Translations under genes and position numbers: made by a program
Part shown: piece after piece, positions 57,778 to 64,000 of the stretch
Layout of the letters: every line of letters starts with the position of its first letter
How positions within the stretch are numbered: position 1 is the first letter of the stretch
NCBI GenBank assembly: GCA_035771175.1
Contig: CM069596.1
Location: forward strand, 7,862,001 to 7,926,000
DNA from: Paratinospora sagittata
Lineage: Eukaryota > Streptophyta > Magnoliopsida > Ranunculales > Menispermaceae
Direction of reading: 5' to 3'
Length of the DNA stretch: 64,000 bases
The notes under the pieces: model-generated
Database searches by the model: none
Told to the model about the DNA's origin: nothing
What the model saw: the letters and a program-made list of their open reading frames with translations, nothing else

Positions 57778-58051
57778 GGTAAAAATTAGTGAAAGGGCAC
57801 ACAAGTTTTGAACCGAGATCGAGAATGGCGAACCCTATAACAAGAAAAAGAAAATGAAAAAAATAAAAGAAAAAGTGTCACCTTTGTTTAGTGATCGAGA
57901 ATGGCAACACGGAGACGGAGCGAGACGACGGCGAAGGAGTGAGACGACGGCGACGAGTTCTTCAGAGAGGGCGACGAGTTTTTCAGTTCAGAGAGGGCGA
58001 GAGGGCGAAGACTTTCTCAGAGAGGGCGAGAGGGCGGTTTAAGTAGGGTTT

Positions 58052-58386
58052 AAGGGAAGGCGTCTTTTGAAAAGACGCCTTCCCTTAAAATAAAAAAAAA
58101 ACAAACTTGCCTGAGGAGAAGGCGTCTTTTCAAAAGACGCCTTCTCTTCAGTTTAAAAAAAAGGGGTGAAGGGAAGGCGTCTTTTGAAAAGACGCCTTCC
58201 CTTCAGTTAAAAAAAAATAGCTTTGAAGAGAAGGCGTCTTTTCAAAAGACGCCTTCTCTTCAACTAAAAACAACAAGAAAAAAACCTTGGAGGGAATGCG
58301 TCTTTTCAAAAGACGCCTTCCCTTCAACGTTAAAAAAAAAATTGAAGGGAAGGGAAGGCGTCTTTTCAAAAGATGCCTTCCCTTCC
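58052..58386. repeat. Right palindrome array of copy 3 (six units)
   Basis: Units at 58052-58086, 58116-58146, 58167-58205, 58223-58263, 58291-58323 and 58348-58386. The unit at 58223-58263 is a perfect 41-bp palindrome (20-bp arms, central C), and 58167-58205 is a perfect 39-bp one (central G). Two units have one mismatch. Spacers are A-rich and units recur every 55-65 bp. Arm variants GAAGGG and GAAGAG occur as matched pairs within a unit, so arms of one unit change together. Confidence 0.93.
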
Positions 58387-58561
58387 ACTTGTAAAAAATC
58401 TACCTCCGCGCCGACGTGGAGCATTGTTTGGCCGCTGACTGTGCGATGACTGTGCAATGAACAGTAAACTGTGGCAGTGGTGACATTATTTTTGAGGGGA
58501 TGGCATTTGTGAAATTATTCGTTTTTTGAAGGGTAATCATGTAAAAAATCCTTTCCGATCA

Positions 58562-60460
58562 AATCCAATGATGAATATAATTGGGTAGATGCCTACATCT
58601 GAGTTAGTAAAATATTGTTTTGCTACCTCTTTTATTTTTTAATATACATTAATAGGTACGCAAATGCTTAAATTTTGGTTAAATTATTTTGTATGAAAAG
58701 CCGACGTTGACTATGAATAAAAGACATGCAGAAAAGTACAACTTTTTTAGACTACCTAAATTACTATATTACCTCAATGACTAGTCTTATCGTATATCAT
58801 ACATCACACACACACATGTTCATCATATCATATTATATACAACAAGCGAAAGAAATTTGCTTGATTTAGGCTCCATTTTTAAGGTAGTTTTTAAGTTTTA
58901 CCCTTTATATTTCGCTCTTTTATTTTTATTTTTATTTAGTTTAATAGATTGGTAATTGTTAATTAATTAATTGTTACATGCACATTCATTTATTTTTGTT
59001 GGTTGATTAAGTTAAACTAACTTTATTTTATTTATTTTAGAGTTTTGTTTTTCTAATAATTAATTTCATAATAAATGTCTAGCTAGATTAGCTTACGCCT
59101 TTCTATAAGAAACATTTTTCATTCTTTGACATTTTAATTACTTGTCTGTAAATGTAAAAAACTTTGATATATAATTTTTTGATATGAAAAACATAATTAT
59201 CTATAATATACTTCCAATGTTCTATTTGTTTTTGTCACGAATAATGTATAATATGTGTGGTAATATAAAAAATTTAGGGGGCTGCTAAATGAACCATAAA
59301 AAAAAAAATTCTACCACAAAAAATCATAAATTTAAATTTTCAATACCCCCCTTCTTCAATTGGACCAAAAAACTCCTATCTTAATTTTTTTTTTTCAATT
59401 TCATCTCAATTGTATTTTTTAGTGTGGTGTATGCAAATCTAAAAACCCTAAGTCAATCTCTTAGGGTATTCAAAAACTTTATTGATCTACACACTTCCAA
59501 AGTATTATGGAGAAAAAATTAGTTGTAGAAGACGAAACACATCATTCTAAGGTCTTTTTTAATTTTTCTTACGGATTTTCAAAGTTCTATTTTTTTTTTT
59601 AATTTCTTTGTTGTGGGATTCAGTCTTGCGTGATCAAACCGAAGGTTCTAGATTCGATTGCATAAGACCTAACCAATAGTTATTGGTTCGGTTCGATGCA
59701 ATAAAATTAAACAAAAAATAAATTTTTTGAACTGTTCAGTCGGTGAGGAAAGAACAAAATCATTCGGTTCTGTCATGTTCAACTAAACCTAATGCTTTAG
59801 GTTCAGTATCGCAGGTCCAAACTGATCACGATTTTCCCTCTCACCCAAGCTGGTTTTCTTCCACTTTTGACAACGTTTTCTGTAAACAAAAACACTAAGC
59901 TCATGTAATCTAAATACTAAATATGATTAAAAATAAACAAATCTCTTACCGATTTAGTAATTTTAACCCTCAAAACTTTGAATTTCAAATGATGCAATCT
60001 CGCTACGAACGAAGAGAAACCATTGGCCTTCTTTTTTTTTACTAAAGAGGAGATTATAGTAATGAAGTAAATAATTTTTGTAGTAATTTAAGGTTTTGAG
60101 TATAGTAATTTAGGGTTTGAGTATTGAAAAAACAGAAAAATAAAGAGGGAGTTGCAAAGGGCGGGTGTTTTGGAAATGATTGAAATATGATAGAAAATAA
60201 AAAAGAAATTTTGAAAAATTTAATAGGGCAAAGATGTTTTCTTTTAAATTTTATAGTAGAAATATGATGCGGTAAAAAAAAAAAAAAAAGGGTTTTTTGT
60301 GATTTAATAGAAGTAACGAATATTAAAATAGTCAAGTCGCGCATTTTGAAGAGTTGAAAGTTTGTTTCTAAAATAAATAGCAATTATCGTTTTAAACAAC
60401 GAATAATAATTTATTATTTTTTTGATATTAGTAATAATTCAGTACATAATAGCAGTATGT
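58562..60460. other. AT-rich spacer upstream of SEC16
   Basis: No gene, repeat array or element end was recognised. It contains scattered poly-A/T runs (for example 60273-60288) and would include the distal promoter of the SEC16 gene. The ORFs here are low-complexity phenylalanine/lysine runs. Confidence 0.55.
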
Positions 60461-60639
60461 AAATATGATTTTTTTTACTACCCAATTTTCTTCTTAAACA
60501 CGTGAAAAAATAATAAAAAAAAGGGAAAATAATTAATTGACACATCATGTTGACAAAAAAAAAAAACCCAAAAACAGAAGAAGGTGATAAAAAAAAAAAA
60601 CGAAGAAAAAAAAAAACATAGAGACAACCGAGCTTGGGT

Positions 60640-61177
60640 TGGTGGGGGTGCGTGGCCGATACATTGGCTCTTGCGAGCTCCTACCTTTGTCTCTGCTTCG
60701 ACTCTCTCTCTCTCACTGTTACTACGATTTCGATCCCTTCGCGAATCGCGAAAGTGAACGGTAGGTCTCATCGATCTTTATCTGATCTTCGATTGAAACC
60801 ATTGAATTTTGTTAGAAATTTCCTAATTCATAGGCGTTTTCTGTTTCATTTCTGGTTCTAAAATGGCTGATATTTGAGGTCCTTAGATGTTAGATCTTGA
60901 ATTTTTTACTACTGTTTTCTTTTCTAGAAAGGGAGATCTGTACTGTTCAAATTGTTAGGGTTTTTGGTTTCTTGTGTTTCGGATCTGTGGTTTCCTTTGA
61001 CCACCGACTGGATAATTTTTGTAGGATTTGGTTCGATCTTTAGTTCCTGTTGTTTAATTCTCGGAGGAGGGCTCTGTTTGTGGTAGAATTCGAGTGTTGG
61101 TGTGTGTGTGTATGTGAATTGGTGGGAATAAGGTGGTCTTTGAGGCGTATTAGGGTTGAGGAGGTAGGTTTTTTTAG
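60640..61177 (+). other. SEC16: SEC16 5' UTR exon and 5' UTR intron (predicted)
   Basis: A pyrimidine-rich stretch (CTCTCTCTCTCTCAC, 60701-60715) looks like a plant 5' UTR. A consensus donor follows at 60761 (GAACG|GTAGGT). The next 417 bp are T-rich and end in the acceptor TTTTTAG at 61171-61177, nine bases before the ATG. Long first introns in 5' UTRs are common in plant housekeeping genes and often raise expression. Transcription start is not determined. Confidence 0.6.
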
Positions 61178-61186
61178 GTTGAATTC

Positions 61187-63413
61187 ATGGCTTCTCCTCC
61201 ATTTCTAGTGGAGGATCAGACGGATGAGGACTTCTTTGACAAACTTGTTGACGATGAGTTCGTGATCTCGGAATCAGGTCCGAGCATTGCGGACGGTACA
61301 GAATCTGATGAGGCAAAATCATTTTCAAATCAACGTATTGGTGAAGTTACTACGGTCTCGGAAGATTCCAGTGGTGAAGAGGGGTTTGCTATGGGAGGGG
61401 AAAAACCTTCACAAGATGTTATTGAGCCTTCTCCAAGTGTTCCTGAGAAGGAAAATCAGGTTGCGGAGGAGAATGTCACGCTTGTCGCCTCCAACTCATT
61501 TTCTTTCGAGCACAGGGTTGAGTCCAGCAGTGATATAACAAATTCTGATGTTGCATCTGAATCGACAACAAGCAAGGGTAGCGGATCTAAGAATACTGGC
61601 ATTAAGGAGGTTCAATGGAGTTCATTTTATGCTGATTCGGCCCAAAATAGTGGCATCGGGCCCAGGACATTTTCTGACTTTTTCAAAGGTTCTGATGACA
61701 GTTCAGAAGACCCTTTTGCAAGTGTGGGGGATGGAGTGAAAGTTGATTCTGATCCCACATCTATTTTTGCAGAAAAGGTGGTTGGTGATTTAAATACATC
61801 TTATAGTTTTAGTCAGAGTACAGATGGGCAAGTGCCGCTGGCATCAAATGAACAAACAATGGGGGATCAGGAGTTACAAAACAGCCAGTACTGGGAAAAT
61901 TTTTATCCTGGATGGTGGTATGACCAAAATACCGGGGAGTGGCGCCAAGTGGAAGGTACTGAAGCAACAGGAAACTACCATGAAAATTTGGGAGGAGAGG
62001 TTCAGACGGATGGAAACAATTTTGTTTCGAACCAGAAATCAGAAGTTTCATACTTGCAGCAAACTGTTCAGTCTTTTGCGGGAACTGTAGCTGAAGATTG
62101 TACAACTGGTAGTGTCTCTACTTGGAATCAGGCTTCACAGGAGAGAACTGAGTACCCAGCTCATATGGTATTTGACCCTCAGTACCCTGGTTGGTACTAT
62201 GATACAATTGTGCAGGAATGGCGTGCTTTGGAAACTTATACGGCAGCCAGTCAGTCAACTAGTGTAGCTTATGATCAGCAAACGGCAACCAATCAGTCAA
62301 CTAGTGTGGCTTATGATCAGCAAACTAAAAGTGAGAGTGATTTGAATGGTAGCTTTTTCCATGATAAAGAACATAATTTTTATAATGATGGACAAGTTGG
62401 AAGTTATGGATCACAGAGCATGGCTGGTGAAGGCCAAGGTGTGAATTGGGCTTATTCATCAAGTAACCATCTTCAACAAAATATGAATACATGGCAACCT
62501 GAAAGTGTTGCCAAAAGTGAATCGATGGCTTCTTTTACTGATCACCAGCAGTCAGAAAATGTTCATAGTTCAAGAGGGTTTGCCAATGCTATCCCAGAGA
62601 AGGAAATGGGTTTTAAACCCATAGAAAATACTGCTTTATATGAGCAAAAAAATCACAGTTACCGTAGCAACAGCCACGTAGCTGCCTTCCAAAACTTTGT
62701 TCCTGTTGATAACTTCTCTCAGCACCTTAACCAGCCTAAGTTGGAACAGAGCCAGCAGATGCCTTTCTCACATGATTACTATGGCAATCAGAAATCTGGA
62801 AGTCATTCCCTTGCATCATTCCATTCTGGCACACAGTTATCTTATAATTCAAATGAGGGAAGATCATCTGCTGGTCGTCCTCCACATGCCCTGGTTACAT
62901 TTGGGTTTGGGGGAAAACTCATAGTGATGAAGGAAAGTAATTCTATCACTTCAGTATATGGGAATCAGGTGAGGTCCTCAGTTCTCACTCCTTCTAACTG
63001 TTTTCTCTTTTAACTTGCAGTTCAACTCTGCATTTATCCTTTAATAAAATTGTGTGTTTCTAAAGATCTTCATAAATGTTTTTGCACGTCTGAAGGATGG
63101 TGTAGGAGGCTCGATTTCAGTTCTTGACTTAATGGATGTTGTTGTTGGCAAAAATGGAGCTGTAATTGCTTCTGATAGTAGTGATTACTTCAGTAGTTTG
63201 TGCTTACAATCCTTTTCTGGACCACTGGTTGGAGGAAGTGTTGGAAACAAAGAAGTAAATAAATGGATCGATGAGAGGATAACAAATTGTGAACTTCCCA
63301 ACATAGATGAAAAGAAGGGGGAACTTTTATGGCTGCTTCTCTCTTTGCTCAAAATTTCTTGTCAACATTATGGAAAACTTCGGTCTCCTTTTGGCACTGA
63401 TCCATCGTTGAAG
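61187..63413 (+). CDS. SEC16: SEC16-type COPII coat scaffold (MAIGO5 homologue), 5' part
   Basis: SEC16 organises ER exit sites and helps assemble the COPII coat (Sec13/Sec31, Sec23/Sec24). Predicted coding exons are 61187-62968 (594 codons) and 63096-63413 (106 codons). Both introns shown are phase 0, with donors CAG|GTGAGG and AAG|GTAAAA and acceptor TGAAG|GAT. The N-terminus is acidic (LVEDQTDEDFFDKLVDDEF). The plant SEC16 tryptophan modules are at about residues 234-257 (YWENFYPGWWYDQNTGEW) and 331-348 (QYPGWYYDTIVQEW). The middle is Q/S/N-rich and disordered. The central conserved domain begins at about residue 575 (TFGFGGKLIVMKE) and continues in exon 2 (GVGGSISVLDLMDVV, KWIDERI, LLLSLLKISCQHYGKLRSPFG). 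A 14-codon in-frame tandem duplication (STSVAYDQQT, period 42 bp) lies at 62251-62334. The gene runs off the right edge; the rest of the domain and C-terminus are outside. No stop or frameshift was seen, so it is probably functional. Confidence 0.93.
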
Positions 63414-64000
63414 GTAAAATATACCAATTTCTTTTAGAAATTATTTTAATTTTATTTTTACTAAAGTTTTTCTCTATCTTCTTTTCATTTATATTTGAAT
63501 TAGTGAAGTACAGGCATGCTAAGAATGAAGTATTTTTTCAGTATCATCTGAGTATCTCTTTCTATTTGTTTCAGTTCATAATTTTTCTCGTCTTAGTTAT
63601 GAGGGTATTAAGCTTGTAAAATTTGTGTTTGATTATGATTAGTTTTTATATTAAAATCATGATTTGGAAATCTAACTTTTGAACTTCTGGCAATTTGATG
63701 CATAAAAAATGTTGTACTTGTAAACTTTAGGTGGTGTCCGAACAACTATTGTACTTCTTACTATATAGTTATAAATCACAAATTTGCCTAAGGTATGAAA
63801 AAATGGCGATGACGACTAATCCTATATTCTGATTAGCTAGTGCGGCTTTAATATATAACTTTCCAATCCTAGGACCAAGTAGCTCCTGTGATGTACATTA
63901 TTCCTGAATCTATGCTGATTTGGCGCAAACGGCCTCTTCTTTCATAGTTGTGCTCATTTTCCTTATGGTCTGTATTGTTAATTGAAATCAACCTGTAAAG
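63414..64000 (+). other. SEC16: SEC16 intron, continuing past the window edge
   Basis: Begins with donor GTAAAA after LRSPFGTDPSLK. The remaining sequence is T-rich and shows no further SEC16-like frame. A short open stretch after CCTAG near 63870 does not resemble SEC16 and is not called as an exon. Confidence 0.6.

Larger units (their letters stand above)
55995..58551. mobile_element. MULE-like palindrome element, copy 3, with plant mobile domain fragment
   Basis: A complete 2557-bp element with a perfect 10-bp TSD (55985-55994 and 58552-58561). TIRs are about 150 bp (55995-56145 and about 58402-58551): GGGGTTTTTACATGATTACC on the left, GGATTTTTTACATGATTACC on the right in reverse. Three palindromes lie inside the left TIR and six inside the right. 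Cargo is a minus-strand PMD (MAIN-like) fragment at 56801-57426, a near-identical 165-bp duplication at 56341-56685 and a (GAA)n run. No transposase is present, so it depends on a partner for movement. Confidence 0.88.

Noticed and set aside
57854..58042. Short plus-strand ORF with GREGEDF repeats
   Set aside because: Low-complexity GAGAGGGCGA repeat next to the palindrome array; more likely the 5' UTR region of the minus-strand cargo.
63870..63945. Third SEC16 coding exon after CCTAG at 63870
   Set aside because: The open frame is only about 24 codons, has no similarity to the expected SEC16 sequence and ends in a stop.

Overview
This is nuclear DNA of a flowering plant (species not identifiable from the window). 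Almost everything from base 1 to about 58.5 kb is a graveyard of transposable elements inserted into one another. The single clear host gene lies at the right edge: the 5' half of a SEC16/MAIGO5-type gene (ER exit sites), with plant-style introns.

Layout. 1-2396: decayed Ty1/copia gag-protease-integrase. 2531-3299: short palindrome-bearing inverted-repeat element (MULE-like copy 1). About 3340-17288: one L1-type LINE on the minus strand, broken by two dated insertions: a young copia element with matching LTRs (3836-8547, TSD CAATG) and a SIRE-like solo LTR (10476-15108, TSD CCAAT/CCGAT) that itself holds a chromovirus LTR. 17294-22950: minus-strand chromovirus (Tekay-type) LTRs, PPT and integrase-chromodomain, with a 217-bp mini-LTR nested inside (TSD TAATA). 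22951-28407: minus-strand Tat-clade Ty3/gypsy element with two RNase H domains. 28408-31340: plus-strand Tekay-type element whose LTR runs straight into protease (gag lost). 31733-40360: copia element split by a chromovirus remnant with its 3' LTR (35716-39523). 41100-42950: Athila-type gag. 42960-51870: LTR fragments of several families around an orphan minus-strand 'plant transposon protein' ORF (46380-48690). 53148-54437 and 55995-58551: MULE-like copies 2 and 3. 58.6-60.5 kb: AT-rich spacer. 60.65-64.0 kb: SEC16.

Most notable system: a family of three inverted-repeat elements (copies 1-3) sharing about 140-160-bp TIRs that begin GGG(G/C)TTTT. Just inside the TIRs they carry arrays of near-perfect 35-41-bp palindromes with a one-base centre (arm about GAAGGGAAGGCGTCTTTT), spaced by A/T tracts. 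Copy 3 has a perfect 10-bp target-site duplication (TTTCCGATCA), which points to the Mutator superfamily. Each copy has different cargo: none seen in copy 1, a fragment resembling a C2H2 zinc-finger (ZAT-type, L-box) gene in copy 2, and a plant mobile domain (MAIN-like) fragment in copy 3. None encodes a recognisable transposase, so they look like non-autonomous Pack-MULE-type gene carriers.

No rRNA or tRNA genes, CRISPR arrays or bacterial features were seen. Coordinates of LTR edges marked approximate could not be fixed without alignment.
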